From JALZKA01 sp963734015 (lineage in GTDB: Bacteria; Actinomycetota; Thermoleophilia; Solirubrobacterales; 70-9), in NCBI GenBank assembly GCA_963734015.1, contig CAVTFG010000002.1, positions 307,703 through 371,702 on the forward strand: a DNA stretch of 64,000 bases, in the 5' to 3' direction. Below are positions 42,667 through 52,924 of this stretch, one piece after another (within the stretch, counting starts at the first letter, position 1; each line of letters begins with the position of its first letter). The position numbers and the translations under genes are program-made. The notes beneath the pieces were generated by a model. That model saw only the letters and a list, made by a program, of their open reading frames with translations. It did not search any database and was not told where the DNA came from.

Positions 42667-43623
42667 ATGTCGCCACGATCGAGAACCGCCACCGTGATCC
42701 TGCCCAGCCTCAACGGCCCGCGGACGCTGGGAGCCCTGCGCTCGCTCGCGGACCAGAGCGCTCCGCACGAAACGATCGTGGTCGACAACGCCTCCCGTGA
42801 TCACGAAGTCAGCGCGGTCTGCGAGGAGTTCGAGTTCGCCCGGGCGATCCGGTCCGACGTCAACCTGGGATTCTCGCGCGCCGTCAACGTCGCGGCCAAC
42901 GAGGCGGCGGGCGATGCGCTGATCATCGTCAACGACGACGCCCACTACGACCCGGAGTTCGTGGAGTGCCTCGTCGCCGCTCTCGACCCCGGGGCGAGTG
43001 TCGTCGCTGCCGCCGGGGTGCTGCGGTCCGAGGGCGACGAGTCTCGGATCGACAGCGCCGGGATCGAGGTCGATCGCACGCTCCTGGGCTTCGACTACCT
43101 GCACGGGAGACCGCTCGACATGCTCTCGGGCCGGACCCCGGACCCGTTCGGTCCGACTGGCGCCGCGGCCGCCTACCAACGGGAGTGGTTCGTCCGGGTA
43201 GGGGGATTCGACGAGCGGATCTTCGCCTACTTCGAGGACGTCGACCTGGCCCTCCGGCTGCGCCTCGCCGGCGGCAAGTGCCGGCTCGAGCCCGCGGCTC
43301 GCGGCACGCACGCACATGCAGCGACGCTCGGCTCCGGCTCGGCCCGCAAGAACTACCTGATGGGATTCGCGCGCGGCTACCTGCTGCGAAAGTGGGGTGT
43401 CGTCAGCGCGGGCCGCGCGCCGGCCTTGATCGCGCGCGAGGCGATCGTCTGTCTGGGACAGGCGCTCATCGACCGGAATGTGCAGGGGGTCCGAGGTCGC
43501 CGGGCCGGGTGGCGGGCGGCGACGCCGGGGACGTACCCGACCGGCGTCGTCGAGGCTCTGGCATCCGTGAGCCTGCTCGACGGCCTCGCGCGCAGCGCCG
43601 GCCGCGCCGGGGAGCGAAGTTGA
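42667..43623 (+). CDS. GT2 family glycosyltransferase
   Basis: 318 residues. A GT-A fold begins at ATVILPSLNGPRTLGALRSL; VVDNASRDHEV and VNDDAHYD supply the nucleotide-sugar/metal site, and FDERIFAYFEDVDLALRLRL is typical of rhamnosyltransferase-like GT2 enzymes. There is no membrane segment. Sugar specificity cannot be read. It is the first gene of a three-gene plus-strand unit; its TGA overlaps the TTG start of the next gene. Confidence 0.88.
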   Translation: MSPRSRTATVILPSLNGPRTLGALRSLADQSAPHETIVVDNASRDHEVSAVCEEFEFARAIRSDVNLGFSRAVNVAANEAAGDALIIVNDDAHYDPEFVECLVAALDPGASVVAAAGVLRSEGDESRIDSAGIEVDRTLLGFDYLHGRPLDMLSGRTPDPFGPTGAAAAYQREWFVRVGGFDERIFAYFEDVDLALRLRLAGGKCRLEPAARGTHAHAATLGSGSARKNYLMGFARGYLLRKWGVVSAGRAPALIAREAIVCLGQALIDRNVQGVRGRRAGWRAATPGTYPTGVVEALASVSLLDGLARSAGRAGERS

Positions 43624-44502
43624 GCGCGGCCGCCGACCTGGACGTCGTCATCGTTTCGTGGCGCTGTGAGGCCCTGCTGCGCCACTGCCTGGCGTCGCTG
43701 CACGACCACCCCGCCGAGGTGGCGACTCGAGTCCGGGTGGTCGACAACGCCTCGAACGACGGAACCGCCGAGATGGTCGCGGCCGAGTTCCCCGAGGTCG
43801 AGTTGACCGTGAACACAGAGAACCTGGGCTTCAGCGCCGCCAACAACGTCGCCCTGAGCCGGTCCGAGGCGGACTACGTCCTGGTGCTCAACCCGGACAC
43901 CAGGCTGACCGCGGGAGCGCTCGACGCGCTGCTCGGGTTGCTGGCCGCGAAGCCCGAGGTTGGGATCTGCGGGCCGCGGCTCGAGCGGCCCGACGGGAGC
44001 TTCGACCACGCCTCGCGCCGATCGTTCCCGACGCCGTCTGAGCGCCCTCGGTCACTTCAGCGGCATCGGTCGCCGGCTCGACTCCGGCCCGCTGGCTGCC
44101 TATCGGGCACCGGATGTCGAGCGCGGCCCGGTCGACGCCGTGAACGGCGCGTTCATGCTGATCCGTCGCGCCGCGCTCGACCAGGTCGGCCTCTTCGACG
44201 AGGGCTACTGGATGTACATGGAGGACCTCGACCTCTGCTACCGCTTCAAGCAGGCGGGCTGGGAGGTCTGGTTCGAGCCGGGGGTCACCGTCGTCCACGA
44301 GAAGGCCGGAACCACGGGTGCGCTTCGCTCGCCGCGGCTGAATCGGGCTTTCCACGGCGGAATGCTCCGCTTCTACCGCACGCACTACGCGGCCGGCCGC
44401 CCGGCGTTGCTGAACGGCGCCGTCTACGCGGGGATCGGCGCCAAGCTCGCCGCCTCGACCCTCCGCTCCGGGATTGGCCGCGCGCTCGCGAGGTGGCGTT
44501 GA
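43620..44502 (+). CDS. GT2 family glycosyltransferase (one frameshift)
   Basis: Starting TTG at 43620 the sequence reads DLDVVIVSWRCEALLRHCLA, LGFSAANNVALSRSEADYVL and VLNPDTRL, then GSFDHASRRSFPTP. Near 44040 one extra base breaks the frame; the frame one base on continues SALGHFSGIGRRLDSGPLA and DEGYWMYMEDLDLCYRFKQA to a stop at 44502 that overlaps the next gene. Joined, the product would be a normal GT2 of about 293 residues. A sequencing indel or a very recent mutation fits. Confidence 0.8.
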
Positions 44503-45677
44503 CCGCGGCGGGCCCGACGCGGACCGTCGTGGTGCTCCACGTCGCCGAGATGAGCGGGCCGGCGCGCTCGCTGCGCGACCGGGTCGCCTGGCTCGCCGAG
44601 CACGGCGAGGTCGAGGTGGTCGTGCCGGGTCCGGGGCCCGCCGCCGACCTCTATGCCGAGCTGGGAGCGGTGACGCAGCTCGACTACCTGGCGCTCACAC
44701 TGCCACGCGGCCCGCGCGAGGCGGCCGCGCTCGCGCGCCGCCTCCGGCGCGACGTGCGGACGTTCCGGGGCCGGATTCGCCGTGCGGAGCCCGATCTCGT
44801 GCTGTGCGCGACGGCGATGCTGCCCGGCGTCCTCCTCGCGGCCCGGGCCGAGCGGGTCCCGTGTCTCCTCCACGCCGCCGAGATTCTGAGCGCGGGACGC
44901 TCGCCGGCGCGACGTCTCACCGGGCGTGCTTTGGTCCGCGCGGCGGGATCCGCGGCCGCCGGCGTCGCCGCCTCTTCGGAGACCGTCGCCGCACAGTACG
45001 GCGGACGGGCGGTGGTGGTCCCGCCGCCGATCCCGGACGTATTCGGCGGCGGCGATGGGGGCGGCTTCCGCGAGAGGCACGGGATCCCGGCCGGCGTTCC
45101 CCTGCTCGTCTGCGTCGGCAGCCTCAGCGCCGGGCGCGGGCAGGATGTACTGCTAGCGGCGCTGGCGTTGCTCCGAAGCGCGCACCCGAGCGCGCATCTC
45201 GCCCTGGTCGGCGTGGCGTTCCCGCGCGAGGTCGATCGCGCCTACGAGCAGGATCTGCGCCGCGTCGCCGCAACGCTCGGAGATGCGGTCACCTTCTGCG
45301 GGTTCGAGCCCCGCATCGCCGACGCCTACGCTGCGGCGGACGTTGTCGTAAACCCGGCGCGCGATCCCGAGGCCTTCGGGCGAGTCGCCTGCGAGGCCCT
45401 GATCGCGTCGCGACCGGTCGTGTCCTCGCGTGTCGGAGCGACCGCGGAGGTGCTCCGGGACGGCGAGACCGCGCTGCTCGTCGCGCCCGAGGACCAGGCG
45501 GCGCTCGCCCGGGCAATCGGATCCCTGCTGGACGATCCGGGCCGTGCGCGCGACCTCGCTGCCGCGGGACGTCTGAACGTGCTCGAGCGCTTCGCGCCGG
45601 AGCGATCGCTCGAGTCGTTCAAGCGCCTGGTCCGGGATGCCTCCCGAGCGGCGGCAGCTCAGTCGCCCGGGCTCTGA
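44493..45677 (+). CDS. GT4-type glycosyltransferase
   Basis: 394 residues with the two-Rossmann GT-B architecture. RTVVVLHVAEMSGPARSLRD opens the acceptor domain; PLLVCVGSLSAGRGQDVLLA opens the donor domain; ARDPEAFGRVACEALIASRP is the E-x7-E nucleotide-sugar motif, followed by GATAEVLRDGETALLV. The start is GTG 44493 or TTG 44499, both overlapping the end of the previous gene. Its 3' end overlaps the converging GT2 gene. Confidence 0.85.
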   Translation: MALTAAGPTRTVVVLHVAEMSGPARSLRDRVAWLAEHGEVEVVVPGPGPAADLYAELGAVTQLDYLALTLPRGPREAAALARRLRRDVRTFRGRIRRAEPDLVLCATAMLPGVLLAARAERVPCLLHAAEILSAGRSPARRLTGRALVRAAGSAAAGVAASSETVAAQYGGRAVVVPPPIPDVFGGGDGGGFRERHGIPAGVPLLVCVGSLSAGRGQDVLLAALALLRSAHPSAHLALVGVAFPREVDRAYEQDLRRVAATLGDAVTFCGFEPRIADAYAAADVVVNPARDPEAFGRVACEALIASRPVVSSRVGATAEVLRDGETALLVAPEDQAALARAIGSLLDDPGRARDLAAAGRLNVLERFAPERSLESFKRLVRDASRAAAAQSPGL

Positions 45678-46583
45678 CCGCGGCTCGCAACGCCTGGCGG
45701 TCGCGCGCGGCGTCGCGGCCCACGACGCGCTTCGCACCCGACCGGAGCCCGAGGTTGAGAAGGAAGGCTGCGTGCGCCGCCCGCTCGCGGCGCGCGCCGA
45801 ACGCCCGGCGGACCACCGAACGCCGGTTGACGGCGATCAGGTCCCACGGGCCCATCCGGGAGCCGCTGCGAGGTCGAGCCCCGGCCGTAGTGGACCACGC
45901 GCGCCACCTCCGGGCAGAACAGCGAGGGCACGCCGGCCCGCGCGGCGCGAAAGCCCGAGGTCCATGTCCTCCCCGTAGAGGTGAATCGCGGGATCAAACG
46001 GGCCGAGCGAAAGCAGGACGTCGCGCGGCGCGGCGACGCAGGAGCCCGCCAGCCAGGCGACCCGGGTCGTCCGCTCGAGCCGCCACGGCTCTGTTCGGGC
46101 GAGAAGCCAGGACGGCTGCAGCGCGCCCGGGACGACCGCTCCGATCCAGGGCCACGCGCCGACCGGCGGGCCACTGGCCGACGGCTGGGGCGAACCGTCC
46201 GGCTCCAGCACGCGCGGTCCGGCGAGGGCGCGCCGCTCGAGCGCGTAGCGCGCGAGCTCGGGCAGGCTGCGGTCGACCAGCTCCGTGTCGGGGTTGAGGA
46301 GAACGGTCGCCTCGCCCTCGGCGGCCTCGATGCCACGGTTCGCGGCAGCGCCAAACCCGAGGTTGGAGTCGAGCGGGATGAACCGCCGCGGGCCGGGCCA
46401 GGCGCTCGCTCGCGCGGCGACGTCGTCGCCCGACGCGTTGTCGACCACGATCAACTCGGTCCCGTGGCCGAGGTGCTCGGTCATCGACCCGATCAATCGC
46501 TCGAGATCCCGAGCCGACCGCCAGGTGACGACGACGATCGAAAGGCCCTTGCCCGCCGCCCCGCCCACGCCGGGAGCGGCCAC
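45619..46583 (-). CDS. GT2 family glycosyltransferase (two frameshifts)
   Basis: From GTG at 46583 (overlapping the Wzm-type permease stop as TAGTG) it reads GLSIVVVTWRSARDLERLIG, LGFGAAANRGIEAAEGEATV, LLNPDTELV and HLYGEDMDLG. Near 45950 one extra base shifts the frame; VPSLFCPEVARVVHYGRGS continues, and a second shift near 45855 leads into LIAVNRRSVVRRAFG and a stop at 45619. The exact 3' end is uncertain (45659 in another frame). Motifs on both sides are well kept. Confidence 0.7.
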
Positions 46584-47438
46584 TAGAGCTCCTCCGCCAC
46601 CCGCGGCGCCTCGCGCTCGAAGAGCAGGAGACCGATCACGCACGCGCCGACAAAGATGACGGCCGCTACCAGGAGCACGGCAGCGCTACCGGCCGCGTCG
46701 AGCAGAGTGGGAGCATCGGCGTCGATGACCCAGATCCGGGCCTGTTCGAGGATCGGCGTCAACGGGTTGGCCGCGACCAGGCCACGCCAGGACTCTGGGA
46801 CGAACTCAATCGGATAGATGACCGGGGTCGCGTAGAAGAGAGCGCGCGAGGCGACGCCCCAGATCTGCTCTACGTCCCGGAAGCGCGGGTAGAGCGCGGC
46901 CAAGGCCAGTGCGACGCCGGTGGTGAAGACGCACAGGACAGCGAGCACCACCGGGATCAAGAGCCAGGTCCAGCGCGGCTCCACGCCGATTACAAGAATC
47001 AGCAGGAGCGCCGCGACCATGTTCATGACCGCGATGAGCAGCGACGTTCAGCACGACCGAAAGGGGGACGACTATGCGGGGAAACTGCATCTTGCGCACG
47101 AGGTTCTCGCGCTGGACGACGCACCGCACCGCTGATCCAGTCGCATCCGAGAAGAACTGGAACAGCATGATGTTGAGGAGTAGAAGCGCCGCGTAGTTCT
47201 CGATCTCCCCGCCGAAGCGGACGACTCTGGTGAACACGACGTAGAGCACGGCGAAGAAAAGAAGCGGGCGCAACAGGCTCCACGCGTAGCCGAGCCAGGA
47301 GTTCAGGTAGCGGGTCTTGTAATCCGCCGCAGCGGTCAGCCAGATCAGGTTCCAGAACCGCCGCGCCTCACCGCCGAACGCCGACGGGCCTCGAATGGGG
47401 CGCAGCTCGAGCGTGCCGGACTCGGCCTGAGGAGCCAT
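46583..47438 (-). CDS. ABC-2 type polysaccharide export permease, Wzm-like (one frameshift)
   Basis: Six membrane segments in two open parts. From ATG 47438: FWNLIWLTAAADYKTRYLNS, LGYAWSLLRPLLFFAVLYVV, FFSDATGSAVRCVVQRENLV, KMQFPRIVVPLSVVLN; then one extra base near 47045 shifts into LLIAVMNMVAALLLILVIG through FYATPVIYPIEFVPESWRG to the stop at 46583. This is the membrane half of an exporter moving undecaprenyl-linked glycan across the membrane, paired with the adjacent ATPase. Confidence 0.85.
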
Positions 47439-48686
47439 TACCGCAGCACCTCGGTCTCGACATGCGGCTCGATCCGTCACCTCATGGGCGAGGTCCGTCA
47501 GGGACCCGGGGATCCGCTTCCCGGAGACCTCGAACGGGACACCGTGGATCGGCGAGACGGGGAGCTCTCCACCCTCCGGAGTCCGGCAGGCCAAGCCGCA
47601 GTTGAGCCGGTATCGGCCCGGCGTGAGCCGGTTCTCAATCGTGGCCGCCACCACCAGTCGCTCACCGGCGCGAAGGCCCCCCGACGATGGCAGCGGACTG
47701 GCGAACGGCGCGAACAACCTCCCGCCGCCGGCCCTCCAGATCTCCAGCGCGAAATGGGCGTCGTCCACGTCCTCGTCGAGCTCGATCTGGGCCCGTAGCT
47801 CGATCGCCTCACGGCGGGCAATGGACGTTGTCCGCTCTCGTCGCTCCTTCTCCAGCCAGGCATCGGTGATCCGCGCGAGCCGGAGCGGCTCGGCCTGGGG
47901 CCCGCGGCCTTGGCCCGGCTTCCGGACCCCGCGGTGCTGCTTGTGATGCGCGAAATTGACCTCGGTGTAGCGAGCGGCTACCTCGCCCGGGTCCCCAATC
48001 GTGTGAATCCGCCCGGATTCGAGGAGCAGCGCGCGGTGGCAATAGCGCCTGATGTTGCCCATTGCGTGTGTGACGAGGACGATCGTCTTGCCACGCTCGA
48101 TCAACTGGGTGAACGTCTCGGCGCAGCGCTCCTGAAACGAGGCATCGCCTACCGCCAGCACCTCGTCGATCAGCATCACGTCGGCATCCACCTGGACCAT
48201 CACCGCGAACGCCAGACGCACGCGCATACCCGAGGAGTAGTTGCGCAGCTTCAGCTCGGTGAACTCCTCGAGCTCGGCAAACTCGATCACCTCGTCGAAG
48301 CGGCGGCGCGCCTCGCGCGGCGTCAGGCCCATCATCACCCCGTTGAGGACGACGTTGTCATAGGCGCTCAGCTCCGGATTGAACCCGACGCCGAGCTCGA
48401 TGAACGGCGCCATCCGGCCGGCCACGCTGATCGTCCCCTTATCCGCTCTGTAGATGCTCGCGATCAGCTTCAGCAACGTGCTCTTCCCGGAGCCGTTGCG
48501 ACCCACGATCCCGAAGAACTCGCCCTCGTGGACGTCGAACGAAACGTCCTCCAGCGCGCGGAGGGTCCGGTAGTCCTGGCCCTGAAGGGGATGCAGAACC
48601 CGCTGCTTCAGGGTTGCGGCCTGATTGGTGGGGATCCGGAACGCCTTCGAGACGGTCCGGATCTCGACGGCGATGGGCAACGACAC
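47438..48686 (-). CDS. ABC transporter ATPase with carbohydrate-binding domain, Wzt-like
   Basis: From GTG 48686. Walker A GRNGSGKST is at residues 62-70, the signature YSSGMR near 150, and Walker B VMLIDEVLAVGD after it. From about residue 250 a beta-rich C-terminal domain follows, the position of the Wzt substrate-recognition domain that selects the finished polymer. Near 47475 a one-base shift is needed to end in HVETEVLR and a TAA overlapping the permease ATG (TAATG); without it the ATPase reads into the permease. The restored junction supports an indel. Confidence 0.88.
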
Positions 48687-48690
48687 GGGC

Positions 48691-49494
48691 CTAGCCGCTC
48701 ACGACTGAGTTCCCAACCCCGGGCGCGCCTGTTACCCGTGTGGCCAGGTCCTCGAGCCAGTCCTGCCTTGCCATCGCCTCGCGATGCAGCGCGGCGTCGA
48801 ACCGGTTGCGCTCGGTCACGCGAGCCCGCGTCTCAGGATCGAGTTCGAGTGGCTCTTCCTCGACGTGGGCATCCTCAACCTCGGGGAGGTCGCCCCAGCG
48901 GAGCAGGCGTCCCATCGCGTCCACCATTCCGTTGAACCGCTCCTGAACGCCGACGCCGGCGTAGATGCGCAGATGCTTCAACGCCCGCTCGAAATCGCTC
49001 GCCTCGACCGGCCGGTCGAGCGGCTGGCTGTTGTCGGCGCGCAAACCGCCGGCCAGCAGCCGCGTCTGAAGATTATCCAGGGCCGGGCTCGACGCCGAGT
49101 AGTACGACTCGAATCCGTCCTGGGCGATCTCGTAGTGGGGATGCCCGGGAAGCTGACGCACGTACTGATACTGCGAGCGGACGCGGTCCGCCGGATTCCG
49201 GAGGAGCGTTACGCGGAGCTTCGGTTGCGGCAGTACTCCACGCAGCGTGCCATGGTGGAAGTGCCCGGTCACCACGCGCAGCTTTTGCTTCTCCGCAGGG
49301 CTCATGGTTTTCAGCTCCCGCATCGTCGCGCGCCTCTCTTCCCCAGAAGGCCTGATCCAGAAGCAGGCCTCCCTGCCGTAGGCGCGGAAGAGGATCCGAC
49401 GGAGCGTCGCTCCCGCAGCCTTCGGGACGTGCAGGACCACCAATGTGCGGTCGCTGAGAGCCCGACAGGCTTCCTCCTGCTTCTTGGTGCGCAC
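48691..49494 (-). CDS. PAPS-dependent sulfotransferase-like protein
   Basis: 267 residues from GTG 49494. TLVVLHVPKAAGATLRRILF is the 5'-phosphosulfate-binding loop and RVTLLRNPADRVRSQYQYV the 3'-phosphate-binding motif of Golgi-type (sulfotransferase family 2) enzymes; VVTGHFHHGTL between them is also typical. It likely transfers sulfate from PAPS to a sugar hydroxyl. It ends four bases before the Wzt-like gene, pointing to a link with the exported glycan. An upstream in-frame ATG (49521) would overlap the divergent gene. Confidence 0.8.
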   Translation of the reverse strand: MRTKKQEEACRALSDRTLVVLHVPKAAGATLRRILFRAYGREACFWIRPSGEERRATMRELKTMSPAEKQKLRVVTGHFHHGTLRGVLPQPKLRVTLLRNPADRVRSQYQYVRQLPGHPHYEIAQDGFESYYSASSPALDNLQTRLLAGGLRADNSQPLDRPVEASDFERALKHLRIYAGVGVQERFNGMVDAMGRLLRWGDLPEVEDAHVEEEPLELDPETRARVTERNRFDAALHREAMARQDWLEDLATRVTGAPGVGNSVVSG

Positions 49495-49519
49495 GGTCCC
49501 AAGCCTAGTAAGGAAGATC

Positions 49520-52500
49520 ATGCATCGTGCGGTTACGCTCGATGATCCTGTTCCCCTGCGAGTCGAAAATGCGATGGGTGCCGTGGCTGAACGTCCGGAT
49601 CTGAAGAGTGGCGCTGAACCGATACCCGAAGTCGGGGAACGGCGCGCCGTGGTCGTCGCCGGGATGCACCGCAGCGGTACATCGGCTGTCGCGCGCCTGC
49701 TCTCGCTGCTCGGCTTCGGCCTGCCGCGGACTCCGGTCGGGCCGCGCCCGAGCAACGAGCTGGGACATTGGGGTGAGTCAGAGGTCCTTCGTTCCATCAA
49801 CGACGAGCTGCTGTCGGCGGTGGGAAGCGCGTGGGACGACGTGGCACCTCTCCCACCCTCCTGGCTCGATTCCCCGGCCGCGGAGGAGTTCCGGAAGCGG
49901 ATCGTCGATGCGCTCGAGAGCGAGTACCCAGACCCTGGCCCGTTCGTTCTCAAGGATCCGCGGATCTGCCGTCTCGTTCCGTTCTGGCTTCGCGCGCTGG
50001 ACGAGTTCGGCGCGCGGGCCGCGTTCGTGCTTCCGATCCGCAACCCGCTCGAGGTTGCGGCCTCGCTCGGCGCCCGCAACGGATTCTCCGACTCCAAAGG
50101 CCTCCTGCTCTGGCTGCGCCACGTGCTCGACGCCGAGCGCGACACCCGACGCCGCCCACGGGCCTTCGTCGCGTACGACGATCTCCTGCGGGACCGCCGC
50201 AGGGCAGCCGAGACCGTTGCGGTCGCGATCGACCTACCCCCGCCCGGTGGCCGGCTGCCGGCGTCCGACGACCTCGAGCATTTCCTTCCCGCCAGCCAGC
50301 GACACCACCACGTCGACCTCGAGCAGCTCCGCGCCAGCGAGGAAGTGGTGGCTTGGGTCAAGGAATCGTACGACCTGCTCATGGCAGCAGCAGGCTCGGA
50401 ATCGTCCCCGGATCCATCACGGCTCGACGAGATCTCAGTCGCGTTGGCCGAAGCCGACCTCGCCTACGGACCCGTGCTGGCGGAGGCGGAGCTTCGCGCG
50501 CAGGATCTGAGCGATCACATCGAATCGGAACGCGCCCGCTTCGGGTCCGAGGTCGAGGCCCTCGAGGGCCGGCTCGACGACCGACGCCGTGAGGCCCATG
50601 CGGCGCGGGCCGAGGCTGCAGCGCTCCGTCACGAGTCACGGGAGCTACGCGCGACCATCGTCGAACTGCAGAATCCCCGTCGCCGAGCCCTCCGACGGCT
50701 GTGGCACGCCCGCGATCGGATGATCCGCGGCCGGCGCCGTCTCAGCCAGCTCGGCTCATGGGTCCTCGGACGGTCTGCGCATGCCGGGCCGAGGACGGTC
50801 TGGGAGTTCCTGGTCCTGCGCGCATCCGGGGAGTTCGACCCCGAGTACTACCTGCGACACAACCCCGACGTGGCCGCTGCCGGCATGAGTCCGTTGATGC
50901 ACTATCTCGAGCACGGCGCGCGCGCCGGCCTCGATCCGAGCGCGTCATTCAGCACGTCCGCCTACCTGGCCGAACGGCCCGGGCTCTCGGACTCCGGAGT
51001 CAACCCGCTCTATCACTACTGGCGAAACGGTCTCGCCCGCAAGGGCCGCGCTTCCGGCCTTCCCGGCCAGCTCCGGCTCCTGGTGAGCCGGCGCGCGAAC
51101 GGCTCGGGACCGGCACAGGGCGGCGGGGGCCCGATGGCCGGCACCAAGCGCTCGACCCGCGCAAGCGTCCTTACGACGATGTTCGGGGACTACCTCGCCT
51201 ACGCAATGGTCGATCCACAGATCGACGCTCCGTTCGAGGAGGCCGACCGCCGCGTTCTCGGCGCCATGGACTCCCACCGGCGGCAGCTCGTCAAGGACTA
51301 CGCGGCTCTCCCGGCCGACCGCCTGGTCTCCGTGATCACGCCGACGCACAATCGCCTGCGCACGCTCAAGGCCGCGATCGACTCGGTTCAAGCCCAGCGG
51401 CATCACAACTGGGAGCTGATCGTGGTCGACGACGGCAGTGAGGACGGCACCTCCGACTACGTCGAGGGACTCGACGACGATCGGATCCACCTGATCACCC
51501 TGCCCGAGAACCGGGGAGTCGCCGCGGCGCGGAACGCAGGGCTCGAGGCTGCGCGCGGGCAGCTGATCGCCTATCTCGACAGCGACAACACCTGGCACCC
51601 CGACTACCTGCTGGTCATGGCCGGCTTCCTGGGCGACCGCCCGCAAGCCGACATCGCGTACTGCGCGCAGGAGATCTGGCGGACCAGCGCCGGCGCCGGC
51701 GGAGCGGTTCGGGAGCTCGAGGCCGTTCGCTTCGGCCCCTTTAACCGCGCCCTCCTGGAGAACCGCAACTACATCGACCTGAACGCGGTCATGCATACCG
51801 CCCGCATCCTCAAGCGCAGCGGGGGTTTCGACGAAGCGCTACCCCGCCTCGTCGACTGGGAGCAGCTGCTCCGGTATACGCTCGAAACGCCGGCATTGGC
51901 TGTTCCCTGTGTGCTGAGCCGGTACGAACACGGCGCCGTACCTGGGCAGCTCACTGGAGCGCGCGACTGGTGGGACGTCCTCGATCGGCTACTCGAGATC
52001 GTGCAAGCCCCTCCGCTCGACATCCGTGTGCCCGCGGCCGAAACGCGAGCGGCTGCGTGGGGGGTCCGCCCGCTCCACCGGCCCGTCACGCATACCGGCT
52101 ACCGGCGGCCCATCGCGATCGTGATCCCATCCTTCGAAGCGGTGGACTACCTCCGCGCCTGCGTCGAATCCGTCCTCACCTTTACCGACGGGGACTTCAG
52201 GGTCATCGTGGTGGACAACGGGTCGAGCGAAGGCGTACAGGCCTACCTCCGTTCGCTCGCGCCCGACGCCGGTGTCGATGTCATCCAGAATGGCGCCAAC
52301 CTCGGCTTCAGCGAGGCGGTCAACCGAGGCATCGAGGCCGCGGGCGACCGGGACATCGTGCTGCTCAACAACGACGCCCTTGCGACGCCGGGGTGGGTGC
52401 CGGGCATGTGGGAGGTGTTCGATCACATCGACGATGTCGGGCTGGTGGTGCCCCGGCAGACCCTGTTCCCCGGCACCCCGACAACCGATGTCCACGTGCC

Positions 52501-52924
52501 GTACAGCCGGGCGGACCGCGAGGTAGACGTCTCGCTGTCGGCACACCACGCGAACGTGCTCGACCCGATGCTCGACCCGGCCCGCGGCTATGTCGAGCTG
52601 CGGTTCGGAACGTTCTTCTGCGCGTATATCCCCAGCGAGACCGTCGAGGCCGTCGGCTTGCTCAACGTCGAACACGGTCCCCACTACCGATCCGATCGGC
52701 TCTACTGCGACATGGTCCGCGAGTTCGCGAAGCGGAGGATCGTCTACACGCCGCACTCGAAGCTGTACCACTTCCTCCAGCGCTCGACGAGGGACCTCCA
52801 GAGCGCCCAGCCCGCGGCGTTCGAGGACATGTTCGTCCGCAACGACTGGGAGGCCGTCACTGTCACAACGCAAGCGAATCGCGCACCTGCTCGGCCCGAT
52901 GCCGATACGTATGGCGAGCGATGA
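49520..52924 (+). CDS. Multidomain fusion: sulfotransferase, coiled coil, two GT2 domains
   Basis: 1134 residues from ATG 49520, which has AAGGA upstream. Domains in order: sulfotransferase (about 42-300; VVVAGMHRSGTSAVARLL PAPS loop, PIRNPLEVAASLGARNGF); coiled coil (about 330-394); a module seen in large surface-glycan proteins (about 436-510; EFDPEYYLRHNPDVAAAG, PLYHYWRNGLARKG); GT2 domain 1 (about 600-830; SVITPTHNRLRTLKAAIDSV, YLDSDNTWHPDY); GT2 domain 2 (about 862-1110; IAIVIPSFEAVDYLRACVES, LNNDALATPGW). It combines sugar polymerisation and sulfation in one chain. It is intact, and its end overlaps the convergent gene by 62 bases. Confidence 0.85.
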   Translation: MHRAVTLDDPVPLRVENAMGAVAERPDLKSGAEPIPEVGERRAVVVAGMHRSGTSAVARLLSLLGFGLPRTPVGPRPSNELGHWGESEVLRSINDELLSAVGSAWDDVAPLPPSWLDSPAAEEFRKRIVDALESEYPDPGPFVLKDPRICRLVPFWLRALDEFGARAAFVLPIRNPLEVAASLGARNGFSDSKGLLLWLRHVLDAERDTRRRPRAFVAYDDLLRDRRRAAETVAVAIDLPPPGGRLPASDDLEHFLPASQRHHHVDLEQLRASEEVVAWVKESYDLLMAAAGSESSPDPSRLDEISVALAEADLAYGPVLAEAELRAQDLSDHIESERARFGSEVEALEGRLDDRRREAHAARAEAAALRHESRELRATIVELQNPRRRALRRLWHARDRMIRGRRRLSQLGSWVLGRSAHAGPRTVWEFLVLRASGEFDPEYYLRHNPDVAAAGMSPLMHYLEHGARAGLDPSASFSTSAYLAERPGLSDSGVNPLYHYWRNGLARKGRASGLPGQLRLLVSRRANGSGPAQGGGGPMAGTKRSTRASVLTTMFGDYLAYAMVDPQIDAPFEEADRRVLGAMDSHRRQLVKDYAALPADRLVSVITPTHNRLRTLKAAIDSVQAQRHHNWELIVVDDGSEDGTSDYVEGLDDDRIHLITLPENRGVAAARNAGLEAARGQLIAYLDSDNTWHPDYLLVMAGFLGDRPQADIAYCAQEIWRTSAGAGGAVRELEAVRFGPFNRALLENRNYIDLNAVMHTARILKRSGGFDEALPRLVDWEQLLRYTLETPALAVPCVLSRYEHGAVPGQLTGARDWWDVLDRLLEIVQAPPLDIRVPAAETRAAAWGVRPLHRPVTHTGYRRPIAIVIPSFEAVDYLRACVESVLTFTDGDFRVIVVDNGSSEGVQAYLRSLAPDAGVDVIQNGANLGFSEAVNRGIEAAGDRDIVLLNNDALATPGWVPGMWEVFDHIDDVGLVVPRQTLFPGTPTTDVHVPYSRADREVDVSLSAHHANVLDPMLDPARGYVELRFGTFFCAYIPSETVEAVGLLNVEHGPHYRSDRLYCDMVREFAKRRIVYTPHSKLYHFLQRSTRDLQSAQPAAFEDMFVRNDWEAVTVTTQANRAPARPDADTYGER

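Noticed and set aside
46806..48686. A single fused ATPase-permease protein
   Set aside because: The fusion arises only through an indel near 47475; the other frame gives a clean stop and a TAATG junction typical of separate Wzt and Wzm genes.
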